DNA from: an uncultured Muribaculaceae bacterium
GTDB taxonomy: Bacteria; Bacteroidota; Bacteroidia; Bacteroidales; Muribaculaceae
Length of the DNA: 64,000 nt
Reading direction: 5' to 3'
Assembly: GCA_944321685.1 (NCBI GenBank)
Contig: CALUMH010000005.1
Span: forward strand, 1-64,000
The position numbers and the translations under genes are program-made. Below, in pieces: positions 34,991-44,056 of this stretch; within the stretch, counting starts at the first letter, position 1; every line of letters begins with the position of its first letter. The notes under the pieces were generated by a model, which saw nothing but the letters and a program-made list of their open reading frames with translations, was not told the DNA's origin and made no database searches.

Positions 34991-37567
34991 GTGGCTAAGA
35001 TATACGATCCCGATATTATAGATAATCCCGAGGTGCCGCCAATGAACGAAGTAAACAGTGCAGATACCAAAGGCAAAAACGAAGTAAAGCAAAGCAGGCC
35101 TCGTAAACCTGCTGCAAAAACCGAAGAACAGCAACCGAATAATTGGCAGAAATTTGTGGCATTTTGTCGCAGCCGCCGCACCAGGACTTTTACCGGTACA
35201 CTTTTGGGGCTGTTCGGTATTTATTTGCTTATTATCTTTATTTCATATTTGCAAACCGGAGCCGCCGACCAAAGCCTCATAACGTCACTTTCAATGACCG
35301 AACTTGCCGCTACTCCCGACAAAGTAGGCAATGCAGGTTCTTCGGTCGGAGCCAATCTTGCCCACTCGTTCATATACCGCGGATTGGGATTTGCGGCTTT
35401 TATAATTGTGATATGGTGCGTTGTAATTGGTTTGCGCATGGTGCGGCCGTCATGCAAGGTACATTTTGTGCATTTCTCACTCATGTCACTTGTCAATATC
35501 ATTGCGTGCATGATGGTGCTTGGGGCTGTATCGTTGTTTGCCAATCCGGTGTTTTTCCCCATGGGTGGCAACATAGGCCACTATTGCAATAAATTCTTGC
35601 AAGATTTCACCGGTGTTCCAGGACTGATAATCATCAACATACTTGTTGTGGTATTGTGGGCATTGATTTGTTACAAGACTTTAAAGCAAATTTACAGCGT
35701 TGCCGGCAAGTTGATACCTGCACACACCAACTTGGACGCACACGAAGAGCCTGAGGAAGATGTAAAAGACGAGCCTGAGCAGCCGTGTGCCACCGTCAAC
35801 GACAACTCTGCCGAAAATGGTATCGAAAACCCATTTGAAGCCCCGCAAAACACCAATACGGCTAACACCGAAACTGCAAAGCCGGAACCGGCAATCGTGA
35901 AACCAGTCGAAGACGACATTGTGAAAAATAATATGCCGTTTACCTCCAAGAGTGAAACCGAAAACCTGATATTCGGCGATACTCCCGACGAAGTGGAAAG
36001 CACAATTACGGTGTCGGCCCCCATAGAGCAAGGCAATGAAAACTGCTTCACGGCATACGACCCTACAAAGGAATTGTCGAAATATAAAATGCCTACTCTC
36101 GACCTGCTGCGCGAGGGCGACTCAAAACAACACACTGTAGATCTCGACGAACAGGAAGAAAACAAAAAACGCATTACCGAGACACTTGCACATTACGATA
36201 TTCAAATCAAGAAAATCGACGTGTGCGTGGGTCCTACCATCTCACTTTTCGAGATACAGCCTTGCGACGGTGTGCGCATTTCCAAGATAAAAGGTTTGGG
36301 GCAGGATATCCAGATGAGCCTTGCCGCATTGGGAATACGCATTATTGCCCCGATTCCGGGCAAGTGCACCATAGGTATAGAAGTGCCTAATAAAGACCCT
36401 CAGACGGTGTATATGCGCTCGATACTTGGCTCGGCAAAGTTCCAGAATTGTAAAATGGAATTGCCCATGGCCCTTGGTTGCACCATTACCAATGATGTGG
36501 CCATAGCCGACCTTGCCAAGATGCCGCACCTGCTGGTGGCCGGTGCCACCGGTCAGGGAAAATCGGTGGGATTGAATGCCATAATAGCCTCGTTGCTTTA
36601 CAAGAAGCACCCGTCGGAGCTTAAACTTGTGCTGATTGACCCGAAAATGGTGGAATTCAGCCTCTATTCCAAACTTGAACACCACTACCTTGCCAAGCTC
36701 ACGGGCGAAGACGAGTGCATTGTAATTGATCCCAAGAAAGCCATCGCCACGCTTAACTCGCTTGTGCAGGAGATGGAAAACCGTAACCTGCTGTTGCGTG
36801 ACGCAGGCGAACGCAATATCAAGGATTACAACGCAAAGTTCATTGCCCGCAGGCTCAATCCCGAAAAGGGGCACAGGTATATGCCGTATATCGTGCTCGT
36901 GGTGGATGAATATGCCGACCTGGTGATGACCGGCGGCAAGGATATAGAGCGACCTATAGCCCGTATAGCACAAAAGGCCCGTGCCGTGGGCATACACATG
37001 ATTATTGCAACGCAACGCCCTTCGACCGATGTCATTACGGGTATGATTAAAGCCAACTTCCCTGGGCGTATTGCTTTCAAGGTGGTGCAGATGGTTGACA
37101 GCCGCACCATTCTCGACTGCCCCGGAGCAGAACAGCTGGTGGGACGCGGCGATATGCTGTTCTCGGCTGCGGGAAGTGTGGTTGAGCGCATACAGTGCGC
37201 ATTTATCGATACTCCCGAGGTTGAGCGTATATGTGATTACATTAATGGCCAAGTGGGATATGATGAGGCTTATGAGTTGCCGGAATATATTCCCGAACCC
37301 GATGAACAAAGTGGTGACACCGGCAGCGGCCTGACGAGCATCAACGACCGTGATTTGCGTTTCGACGAAATAGCACAATACGTGGTATCGTGCGAAACGG
37401 CTTCCACATCGGCTATCCAGCGGCATTTCAAGTTGGGCTTCAACCGCGCAGGCCGCATTATGGATCAAATGGAAGCAGCCGGCATAGTAGGCCCGTCGTT
37501 AGGTGGCAAGCCGAGGAAAGTGCTCGTCGATTCGGTGCAATTACAAAGTATTCTTTCCCAACAATGA
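34991..37567 (+). CDS. ftsK: DNA translocase FtsK
   Basis: 858 residues starting at GTG 34991. N-terminal polar region to about 55, four membrane helices about 60-235 (TGTLLGLFGIYLLIIFISYL; FAAFIIVIWCVVIGL; MSLVNIIACMMVLGAVSLF; LIIINILVVVLWALICY), an acidic low-complexity linker about 245-360, then the motor: Walker A GATGQGKS at 518-525 and Walker B VVDEYAD with Asp639-Glu640. The C-terminal gamma winged helix (QYVVSCETASTSAIQRHF and FNRAGRIMDQMEAAGIVG) reads the KOPS-type polar sequences. FtsK pumps chromosome ends through the septum and activates XerCD at dif. The LolA-like gene follows after 7 bases. Confidence 0.95.
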   Translation: MAKIYDPDIIDNPEVPPMNEVNSADTKGKNEVKQSRPRKPAAKTEEQQPNNWQKFVAFCRSRRTRTFTGTLLGLFGIYLLIIFISYLQTGAADQSLITSLSMTELAATPDKVGNAGSSVGANLAHSFIYRGLGFAAFIIVIWCVVIGLRMVRPSCKVHFVHFSLMSLVNIIACMMVLGAVSLFANPVFFPMGGNIGHYCNKFLQDFTGVPGLIIINILVVVLWALICYKTLKQIYSVAGKLIPAHTNLDAHEEPEEDVKDEPEQPCATVNDNSAENGIENPFEAPQNTNTANTETAKPEPAIVKPVEDDIVKNNMPFTSKSETENLIFGDTPDEVESTITVSAPIEQGNENCFTAYDPTKELSKYKMPTLDLLREGDSKQHTVDLDEQEENKKRITETLAHYDIQIKKIDVCVGPTISLFEIQPCDGVRISKIKGLGQDIQMSLAALGIRIIAPIPGKCTIGIEVPNKDPQTVYMRSILGSAKFQNCKMELPMALGCTITNDVAIADLAKMPHLLVAGATGQGKSVGLNAIIASLLYKKHPSELKLVLIDPKMVEFSLYSKLEHHYLAKLTGEDECIVIDPKKAIATLNSLVQEMENRNLLLRDAGERNIKDYNAKFIARRLNPEKGHRYMPYIVLVVDEYADLVMTGGKDIERPIARIAQKARAVGIHMIIATQRPSTDVITGMIKANFPGRIAFKVVQMVDSRTILDCPGAEQLVGRGDMLFSAAGSVVERIQCAFIDTPEVERICDYINGQVGYDEAYELPEYIPEPDEQSGDTGSGLTSINDRDLRFDEIAQYVVSCETASTSAIQRHFKLGFNRAGRIMDQMEAAGIVGPSLGGKPRKVLVDSVQLQSILSQQ

Positions 37568-37574
37568 CAATGAT

Positions 37575-38189
37575 ATGAAACTGTTGCATTATATTATACT
37601 TCTGTCATGCGCCTTGCTGCCTGTGGCCGGTATGGCTCAAGGTGCTAATGACGTGTTACAAGACGTTATTGACACTTACAACAAGAGTAAAGGTATCTCG
37701 GCCGATTACCTGATGACATATGACAAAACTACCGACCGGGGCACCATCGCAATGGAGGGCGACCGCTTCCGCATTTTGTCCGACGACTTGAAATGTTGGT
37801 ATGATGGCACCACGCAATGGGCCTACTCGTCGATGACGGGTGAGGTGAATATAACCGAACCTACCCGGGAAGAGTTGCAACTGTCAAACCCGTATGCGGC
37901 ACTTGTGGCGTTTAAGAACAGTTCAAATGTGTCGATGGTGAAAACACCCGGTGGGGCTTATATGCTGTCGCTGATACCGCAATCGCAGGACAGCGACGTG
38001 AGGCTTATTCAGCTTTTTGTAGGTATCGGTAGCAAGCAAATCGAGAAGGCCGTGTTTGTAATGGCCGATAATTCGCAATATACGGTAGTAGTGAAGAATT
38101 ACGCTACAGGAAAGAAATTTCCGGGAAGCACATTCAAATATGATGCCGGTGCTGTGCCTGCCGGAACGCAGGTTGTTGATTTAAGGTGA
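37575..38189 (+). CDS. LolA-like outer-membrane lipoprotein carrier protein
   Basis: 204 residues from ATG 37575, with a signal peptide 1-22 (MKLLHYIILLSCALLPVAGMAQ). The mature part resembles LolA_like/LolA-type convex beta-sheets: VLQDVIDTYNKSKGISADYLM, GTIAMEGDRFRILSDDLKCWYDGTTQWAYS (the 'YDG.T.W.Y' motif is typical), and SKQIEKAVFVMADNSQYTVVVKNYATGKKFP. It should accept lipoproteins from LolCDE and carry them across the periplasm. Placement directly after ftsK is the same as in E. coli (ftsK-lolA), which supports the call. trxB follows. Confidence 0.88.
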   Translation: MKLLHYIILLSCALLPVAGMAQGANDVLQDVIDTYNKSKGISADYLMTYDKTTDRGTIAMEGDRFRILSDDLKCWYDGTTQWAYSSMTGEVNITEPTREELQLSNPYAALVAFKNSSNVSMVKTPGGAYMLSLIPQSQDSDVRLIQLFVGIGSKQIEKAVFVMADNSQYTVVVKNYATGKKFPGSTFKYDAGAVPAGTQVVDLR

Positions 38190-38212
38190 ATAATCGAAAA
38201 AAACTGTTATAT

Positions 38213-39154
38213 ATGGAAACCACAAAATGCTTGATAATAGGTTCGGGACCTGCCGGTTACACGGCTGCCATTTACGCGTCGCGAGCCAATTTGTCGCCAG
38301 TCCTTTACGAGGGTGAGCAACCGGGCGGCCAGTTGACCACGACCACCGAAATAGAGAATTTTCCCGGTTATCCCGACGGAATCGACGGATATGAAATGAT
38401 GGAGCAGCTGCGCAGCCAGGCCAAGCGTTTCGGTGCCGACATACGCACCGGGCTTGTGACTTCAATCGACTTGTCGCACCGCCCGTTTGTAGCCACTATC
38501 GACGATGGGGCGACAACCGTTGCCGCCGATGCTGTGATTGTGGCCACAGGTGCCTCGGCCAAGTATCTCGGACTTGACGATGAAAAGAAATATCGCGGGC
38601 GCGGCGTGTCGGCTTGTGCCACTTGCGACGGATTTTTCTACCGCGGCAAGGTGGTTGCCGTGGTGGGCGGTGGCGATACTGCTTGTGAAGAGGCAACATA
38701 CCTTGCCGGGCTTGCCTCGAAGGTATATATGATTGTGCGCAAAGATTATTTGCGCGCTTCGAAAGTGATGCAGGAGCGTGTTTTCGGCACACCTAATATC
38801 GAAGTGCTGTTCAATACCAATGCCGTAGGGCTGTTTGGTACAGATGCCGTTGAAGGGGCGCATCTTGTGCGGCATAAAGGTACCCCCGAAGAAGAAACAT
38901 TTGACATTGCCATCGATGGCTTTTTCCTTGCCATAGGACACAGCCCCAACACCACATTCCTTAACGGGCAACTCAAGCTTGATGATGCCGGTTATATAGT
39001 GACCCACGGTACAAGCCAGGCTACAAATGTGCCGGGCGTGTTTGCGGCAGGAGACGTGGCCGACCCGCATTACCGCCAGGCTGTGACTGCGGCAGGAATG
39101 GGGTGCAAGGCCGCGCTCGACGTTGAAAAATTCCTCTTGGCCGATGGGCATTAA
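38213..39154 (+). CDS. trxB: Thioredoxin reductase
   Basis: 313 residues from ATG 38213; a GTG at 38186 overlaps the previous stop but would add nine residues before the Rossmann fold. FAD motif IIGSGPAGYTAAIYASRA (about 8-25), EGEQPGGQLTTTTEIENFPG, redox pair in ACATCDGFFYRG (Cys135/Cys138 region), NADPH motif VVGGGDTACEEATYL, and the closing GVFAAGDVADPHYRQAVTAAGMGC. It transfers electrons from NADPH to thioredoxin. Length matches E. coli TrxB (321). It is downstream of lolA in the same direction; murI follows. Confidence 0.95.
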   Translation: METTKCLIIGSGPAGYTAAIYASRANLSPVLYEGEQPGGQLTTTTEIENFPGYPDGIDGYEMMEQLRSQAKRFGADIRTGLVTSIDLSHRPFVATIDDGATTVAADAVIVATGASAKYLGLDDEKKYRGRGVSACATCDGFFYRGKVVAVVGGGDTACEEATYLAGLASKVYMIVRKDYLRASKVMQERVFGTPNIEVLFNTNAVGLFGTDAVEGAHLVRHKGTPEEETFDIAIDGFFLAIGHSPNTTFLNGQLKLDDAGYIVTHGTSQATNVPGVFAAGDVADPHYRQAVTAAGMGCKAALDVEKFLLADGH

Positions 39155-39218
39155 TTTCATGGGCGTGTCGGCACAAGACTTGAAGGAGAACAATGAGTGC
39201 CGAGAGTTCAAACAGTTC

Positions 39219-40058
39219 ATGGAGCTTGTGCAGACCAGCCCGATAGGCGTGTTTGATTCGGGTTACGGCGGACTTACCATATTGAAGGAAATGCGCCGCC
39301 GGTTGCCGGAGTATGACTACTTGTACCTTGGCGATAATGCCCGTGCGCCATACGGCACTCGCTCGTTCGATGTGGTTTACCGCTTCACGTTGCAGGCGGT
39401 GAAATACCTGTTTAGTTGCGGTTGCCGCCTTGTGATACTTGCCTGCAACACAGCCTCGGCCAAGGCATTGCGCACCATCCAGCAGACCGACCTGCCGCAG
39501 CTCGACCCTTCGCGCCGCGTGCTGGGTGTGATAAGGCCCACTGTGGAGAAAATAGGGGAAATAACTCGCAATGGCAACATTGGCATATTCGGCACTCCGG
39601 GAACCATACAGAGCGGTTCTTATGACATAGAAATTGGCAAGATGTATGTCGGACGTGGCTTTCGCACGTGGGGGCAGTCGTGCCCGCTATGGGTTCCGCT
39701 TGTCGAAAATCACGAAGCCGGCGGCCCCGGTGCCGATTATTTCGTGAAGAAATATATTGATATGCTTTTTAGACGCTGCCCCGACATCGACAGCGTGATA
39801 CTCGGCTGCACGCATTATCCGTTGCTGATGGGCAAAATCAGGCAATATATGCCACCCGGCGTGGCCGTGGTGGAGCAAGGCGGAATAGTTGCCGAGAGCC
39901 TTGCAGACTATCTGCACCGCCACCCCGAGATTGAAAGTCGTATAGGCCGTGGTGGTACCGTGCGGTATCTCACCACCGAGAATGCCGACCGTTTCGGCCA
40001 AATGGCCACGCTCTTCCTGGGCACCGATGCCACTGCCACCCATATCGACCTTGCGTGA
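39219..40058 (+). CDS. murI: Glutamate racemase
   Basis: 279 residues from ATG 39219, chosen because family members reach IGVFDSGYGGLT within the first dozen residues; in-frame starts at 39147 and 39159 would add 20-24 residues, the first overlapping trxB. Substrate and catalytic marks: FDSGYGG, LGDNARAPYGTRS, first catalytic Cys in LACNTASAKAL (about 73), and second Cys in ILGCTHYPLL (about 190). It makes D-glutamate for peptidoglycan in the cytoplasm. Length agrees with the family (265-285). Confidence 0.93.
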   Translation: MELVQTSPIGVFDSGYGGLTILKEMRRRLPEYDYLYLGDNARAPYGTRSFDVVYRFTLQAVKYLFSCGCRLVILACNTASAKALRTIQQTDLPQLDPSRRVLGVIRPTVEKIGEITRNGNIGIFGTPGTIQSGSYDIEIGKMYVGRGFRTWGQSCPLWVPLVENHEAGGPGADYFVKKYIDMLFRRCPDIDSVILGCTHYPLLMGKIRQYMPPGVAVVEQGGIVAESLADYLHRHPEIESRIGRGGTVRYLTTENADRFGQMATLFLGTDATATHIDLA

Positions 40059-40187
40059 CCCGTGGTGTGCCGGATTATCGTGCTGAAATGTAGCAGTTCG
40101 CATCAAAATGTGCCTCTATTTCGTCAATGTGTTAGCCTGAACAACGTATAGTATAAGTGAAGAAAATGACTCTTAATCAATATAAAT

Positions 40188-40281
40188 GTAGAGACGCGAT
40201 TCATCGTGTCTGAAACCGTCTCCCATGGAAGTCAACTTATTATCATAGCCGCACATTAGACGCGATGAATCGCGTCTCTAC
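40188..40281 (+). repeat. Inverted-repeat element with 24-bp arms
   Basis: Left arm 40188-40211 (GTAGAGACGCGATTCATCG...) and right arm 40258-40281 are inverted copies with one mismatch, separated by 46 bases. The right arm also contains its own hairpin (AGACGCGA-tgaa-TCGCGTCT). It sits in the 316-base gap between murI and the TPR regulator, where no gene is visible. The GTAGAGAC edge recurs at 45393. Confidence 0.7.
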
Positions 40282-40374
40282 TACTTTTGTATTGTGTAAA
40301 TATCTGTATATTAGTATATACCGTAGCTTCAATGTCGGAATTATGATGCGCACCCGCGTGGCAAAACAGCAGTT

Positions 40375-42112
40375 TTATGCAGCCTCGTCGTTGCCATTAT
40401 GTGGCCGGAAAGGCAGAATGGCATGGATTGCCTCGTCGAGCGTCTCGAACTGACTTACGGGGTCGAATTTGCTGCTTTTCAGCCGGTATTTGCGCTTGCG
40501 CAGTGCATTGTCGCTAATGCCGAGAATGGCGCACAGGCCCGGGTTGTCAAGCCCTATCTTTATCAAGCAGCACAAGTATATTTCGCTGTCGGTTAGCGAT
40601 GGATATTGTGCCGTGAGGGCGTTGGCAAATCCATTGTAGCAGTCGTTTACGGCGGCGACCAATTCCGACATTTCGGTGTCGGAGAGAGGCTCTGGCTGCC
40701 TGTTTGCCTTGGGGCTCTTTGCTGCGTCTATGGTCTCTTGCACTTTCTTCACCACACGGTTGTTCAGCAGCAGCCGTTTTTTCAAGTCGAAAATTAAGTT
40801 CTTTGCGGCATTTAATTCTCTGCTTTTATCATTGAAACCTGCTGCAAGTGCCATTTCGCGTTCGCTTGTTTTTATCTTTTCTTCCATGAGCAGTGCTGCG
40901 TTTTGTTGAAGTCGGCTGATGTCCTCGCTTTGTTGACGCATGGCATCGAGTATTCGTTTGCGCCGTCGTGAAAGTATGGTATATGTCACGAAAGTTGCCA
41001 CCACCACTATAATTACTATTACTAATATGTAAAGTCGGCTTTGTTGTTGCTTTATTTTCAGCTGTTGATTTTCTCGTTCTATTTGGTCAGTGTTATACTG
41101 TTTGTCGAGCTTGGCAATCTTGTCGCGTTCTATGTTAGACGCAATCTTTAATAAGCTTTCCGAATACTTTTTGTCATATTCCAACGCTCCCTTGTAATCG
41201 CCTTGTGCTTCGCGTAGCATTCGCATACATTCATAATATAGCTTTGCTTTCATCTGTGTGGTGGTATCTCGTCCTCGTTGAATATAATATTCTGCGGAGT
41301 CGAGTAAGCACCAAAAGCCGCCCCTTGAAATTAAAATCCGACAAAGAGTCGCTTGAATTGTAAGCCAAAGCCTTATTTATGTATCGTAAGGATTCATGAT
41401 AATTTTCAAGGTAGTAGAATACAAGGGATTTTTGTCCATAAAGCAAGGAAATGTCGTTATTAGATTTTACTGAATGTGCCAATTCTAATCCTTTGTTTAT
41501 TTGTGATAGTGATTGTTCAAGATTGTTTTTTGCAAGATAATTATAACATAATTCACGCATTCGGGATAGCATTTGGATTGTATCATTGGCTTTTTCTGCG
41601 TATGCCAATGAGATTTCAAATTTTTCGGTGGATAAATCGATGTTTCCAGCATCCCGTAGTAGCCATCCCCATTCGTATTGTATAAAACTTTTGGTCCAGT
41701 TATCGGTTGATTGTCTCATGGCCTGTGCAGACAGGTGTATGTATCGTAGTGCAGCCTCCAAGTCTCCCAATTCGCTGTAAATTTGTGATGCAACAAGATA
41801 GGCGCGTGATTTCATCGATTGGTCTTCACATTTAGAGTAGTAGTTAAGGGCGACATTTATAAGAGAATCGTTTTCAGCCTTGATGTAATTGCGGTATTTG
41901 GCCTGTGCATATAGCAGCGCAAAGTAATGGTCTTTATTGCACTCTGTGAGATTTAGGCTGTCGAGTATTTGCAATGAAATTTCAGGCTTGGTAGCCATAT
42001 AGCTATCAGCAAGCTGTAATTGGTCGTATAGTTCGGTGCTCTCGTCGCGGAGGCATGATATGCCTACTAATATTATAATTGTATATGCGATAGTTTGAAT
42101 TTGTCGTTTCAT
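40375..42112 (-). pseudogene. TPR membrane regulator with C-terminal HTH, split by a +1 frameshift
   Basis: Two overlapping frames give the two halves of one protein. Frame A (ATG 42112, MKRQIQTIAYTIIILVGISC, lipoprotein-like signal) carries TPR units down to SDSLSDFNFKG; frame B carries FWCLLDSAEYYIQRGRD and then MKAKLYYECMRML, a membrane helix (LYILVIVIIVVVATFVTYTIL), a coiled coil, and a C-terminal HTH-like end (SDSEIYLCCLIKIGLDNPG, LGISDNALRKRKYRL). The frames join at a G/C run at 41318-41324; removing one base there gives one continuous protein of 578 residues. This matches the TPR-TM-HTH regulators common in Bacteroidales, which often sit beside DUF3244 genes as here. It could be a real mutation, a sequencing error, or a slippery site. 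Confidence 0.8.
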
Positions 42113-42127
42113 TAATGAGTTTTTCTG

Positions 42128-42158
42128 CAAATTTAATATACTTGGTTCGTTTTGCAAA
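42128..42158 (-). promoter_or_regulatory. Promoter of the TPR regulator
   Basis: Minus strand TTTG (42158-42155), 19 bp, TAAATTTG (42135-42128). The start would lie about 10 bases before the ATG at 42112, an almost leaderless mRNA. Confidence 0.65.
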
Positions 42159-42397
42159 ATAATATGTACTATTGGGAAAACGATAATTTAATTACGTAAA
42201 ATCTTGTTTTTCCCGTATATAAAATAGTTAATTTAACCCTGTTTTTTTCCGCATGGAACAGCAGCGTCCACAAACTTTTGTGCGGGCATATTTGTAACAG
42301 ATTGAAATATAGCTAATTAATGCGAATGAGAAACAGTGTGATGTACACAAAATAAATTGAATAAAATTTTATAACCATTTTTGAATAAAATAATTTT

Positions 42398-42769
42398 ATG
42401 ACAAAACAAAATGATAGAAAAATGAAAGCAAAATTACTGTTTTTAATTTTATTGCTGTTTCCGATTTCAATTATGGCGGAGGATACAGGTGGCCAAATAG
42501 AACTTAAGCGATGTCATGCTCCAAAAGAGCATTCCGAAGTACCTGTGGATGTAAATGTAGATGATAAACAAATGTCAATTTATATCCACGATGAAATTGA
42601 TTGGGCAACAGTAGATATATATGGTCAAGGTGCATCTACTATGTTTGATATTGAATCGGCAATGCCAGGCGAAGTGTATCAAATCGACATGACCGATTTC
42701 CCATCGGGTGGCTATGACATCACCATTTTCACCGATGGTGATACGCTAAATGGAAGTTTTGAATTGTAA
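42398..42769 (+). CDS. Small exported DUF3244-family protein
   Basis: 123 residues from ATG 42398; ATG 42422 (MKAKLLFLILLLFPISIMA) would place the signal peptide directly at the N-terminus and is equally good. The mature part is a small beta-sandwich: VPVDVNVDDKQMSIYIHDEIDWATVDIYGQG, MPGEVYQIDMTDFPSGGYDITIFTDGDTLNGSFEL. This pattern (short Ig-like domain ending in a T9SS-like or strand-rich tail) fits DUF3244, small secreted proteins of gut Bacteroidales of unknown role. It is divergent from the TPR regulator, a pairing seen in relatives. Confidence 0.7.
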   Translation: MTKQNDRKMKAKLLFLILLLFPISIMAEDTGGQIELKRCHAPKEHSEVPVDVNVDDKQMSIYIHDEIDWATVDIYGQGASTMFDIESAMPGEVYQIDMTDFPSGGYDITIFTDGDTLNGSFEL

Positions 42770-42780
42770 ATGGGATTAAT

Positions 42781-43092
42781 ATGGAGAGTTATTTTCAACC
42801 TACTACCTTGTCGTTAATACTGACATTTAAATGTTCAGCGAAGTGTGATAATTGCTGGTTGCTTTCCCGGGATCGAAAACAAACTAACTATACATTTAAT
42901 GATGAGACTTTGATGAAAGCAGTTAATGATGCAGTTGAAGCATATAGAGAAATATACGCTGATGAGGCAAAACATATGGATATGGAAAAGGTTAAGCAGA
43001 CGCTTAATTTGAATTTGAGCAAGCAGAAAATTATTTCCGATAATTTTATAATTACAGAAGATGGAGACGATGGTTTACGGTTCGAAAGTTGA
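42781..43092 (+). pseudogene. Radical-SAM N-terminal stub, probably truncated
   Basis: 103 residues, ATG 42781, 11 bases after the DUF3244 gene. Residues 10-26 read LSLILTFKCSAKCDNCW, the beta-strand plus CxxxCxxC motif of radical SAM enzymes. A complete enzyme has 300-450 residues; here the frame continues for only about 75 residues of unrelated-looking charged helix and runs into the next gene's start (its last 32 bases overlap 43061). The most likely reading is a deletion that fused the stub to the following gene cluster. A genuine short protein with a Cys3 site cannot be excluded. Confidence 0.45.
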
Positions 43093-43492
43093 TGCATGGA
43101 TAATAATTCTTGTCCTGTGCTCATTGGCAATTACAGTGGTTCCTGTTATTCTGTTAAAGGTGCCGGCATCGGTAAAATGGTTGGTTGCGGCCATATCAGC
43201 GGTGGTGCTTATATTTGTGCTGTGTGCGACATTCGGCATCAGATATGAGATTGCGGGAGATGAATTGACGGTAAAAAACGGCCTCGGGTCGAAAAGTGTA
43301 TATGACATACACACAATAAAAAGCATCAGGCCGACTAATAATGCACTGTCCTCGCCTGCCGCCTCGTTAGACCGATTGGAAATAAAGTTCACCGATAGCA
43401 ATGAGGTGCTACGGATCTCGCCGAAAGACAAACAAGGGTTCATCGACCATATTTGCCAAATTAATGCCAATGTGGTGGTATTGAAAAAGTAA
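43061..43492 (+). CDS. Small membrane protein with PH-like domain (copy A)
   Basis: 143 residues from ATG 43061 (ATG 43070 also possible). Two membrane helices about 14-32 (IIILVLCSLAITVVPVILL) and 40-60, then a bacterial PH-like domain: FGIRYEIAGDELTVKNGLG, IKSIRPTNNALSSPAASLDRLEIKF, LRISPKDKQGFIDHICQIN. Proteins of this build (two helices plus bPH) are widespread in gut Bacteroidetes with no assigned role. Copy B at 44025-44447 is a clear paralogue, and another partial copy has decayed at 45.6 kb. Confidence 0.75.
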   Translation: METMVYGSKVDAWIIILVLCSLAITVVPVILLKVPASVKWLVAAISAVVLIFVLCATFGIRYEIAGDELTVKNGLGSKSVYDIHTIKSIRPTNNALSSPAASLDRLEIKFTDSNEVLRISPKDKQGFIDHICQINANVVVLKK

Positions 43493-43596
43493 ACACATAA
43501 GTACGAGTGATGGTTGCGTATTTTGTACCACGGCGAGGAATACGCAACCAACCGTGTAGGAAAAATTATTGTTGTCGAATATTTGATAGGTAAGCA

Positions 43597-43627
43597 TTGC
43601 CTGTTTAATTGTTGTTTAGTATATTTG
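43597..43627 (+). promoter_or_regulatory. Promoter of the 138-residue membrane protein
   Basis: TTG (43597-43599), 20 bp, TATATTTG (43620-43627), 12 bases before ATG 43640. Confidence 0.6.
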
Positions 43628-43639
43628 TAGGTAGATTTA

Positions 43640-44056
43640 ATGTTTAATGGTAATTTTATGGAAAGGAATGATAAAAATGTGTCATGGGGCGTGCCGTTGA
43701 CGATGGCGATGCTTTTGCAAGGTGTTGCGTTGCTGTATGCCGGATATGACATGGGGCTTGCAGCCGAGGTTACGTCGGCACTTACGTTCCTTGTGGCCAT
43801 AGTGTGCATGGTGGGTTACTTGATTAAGACCCGGTTGGCATGGCGGCGATTTGTGAAGTGCTTTTTCGGGTCGAGCATGGCCGATGCCGCAATTGTGCTG
43901 TTGCTGTTCTTGATAATGATAAAAGGGAATGTACCTGCGGCAGAGTGCGAGATGATAAGCGTGGGGGCATTTGTGTGCAGCCAGGTGGTTTTGATTTTTG
44001 CGGTTTTAAAAACAGTCATGCGTCGTGGCAGCGGTAGTTTACAGGTCGAAAGTTGA
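43640..44056 (+). CDS. Four-helix membrane protein of unknown function
   Basis: 138 residues; starts at ATG 43640 or 43658 (MERNDKNVSWGVPL). Four hydrophobic stretches: about 17-36 (PLTMAMLLQGVALLYAGYDM), 43-62 (EVTSALTFLVAIVCMVGYLI), 75-95 (GSSMADAAIVLLLFLIMI) and 103-124. No catalytic motif. Its last 32 bases overlap the PH-like copy B, which suggests translational coupling. A degraded copy of part of this gene is found at 45310-45371 and 45564-45620, so the block has been duplicated. Confidence 0.7.
   Translation: MFNGNFMERNDKNVSWGVPLTMAMLLQGVALLYAGYDMGLAAEVTSALTFLVAIVCMVGYLIKTRLAWRRFVKCFFGSSMADAAIVLLLFLIMIKGNVPAAECEMISVGAFVCSQVVLIFAVLKTVMRRGSGSLQVES

Noticed and set aside
36242..37468. 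Minus-strand frame of about 400 codons opposite ftsK
   Set aside because: Antisense to the FtsK motor domain, whose motifs are unmistakable.
39193..39246. 17-codon frame with a good SD (AAGGAG) at the start of murI
   Set aside because: It is out of frame with murI, very short and matches nothing; the SD may be coincidental or help murI initiation nearby.
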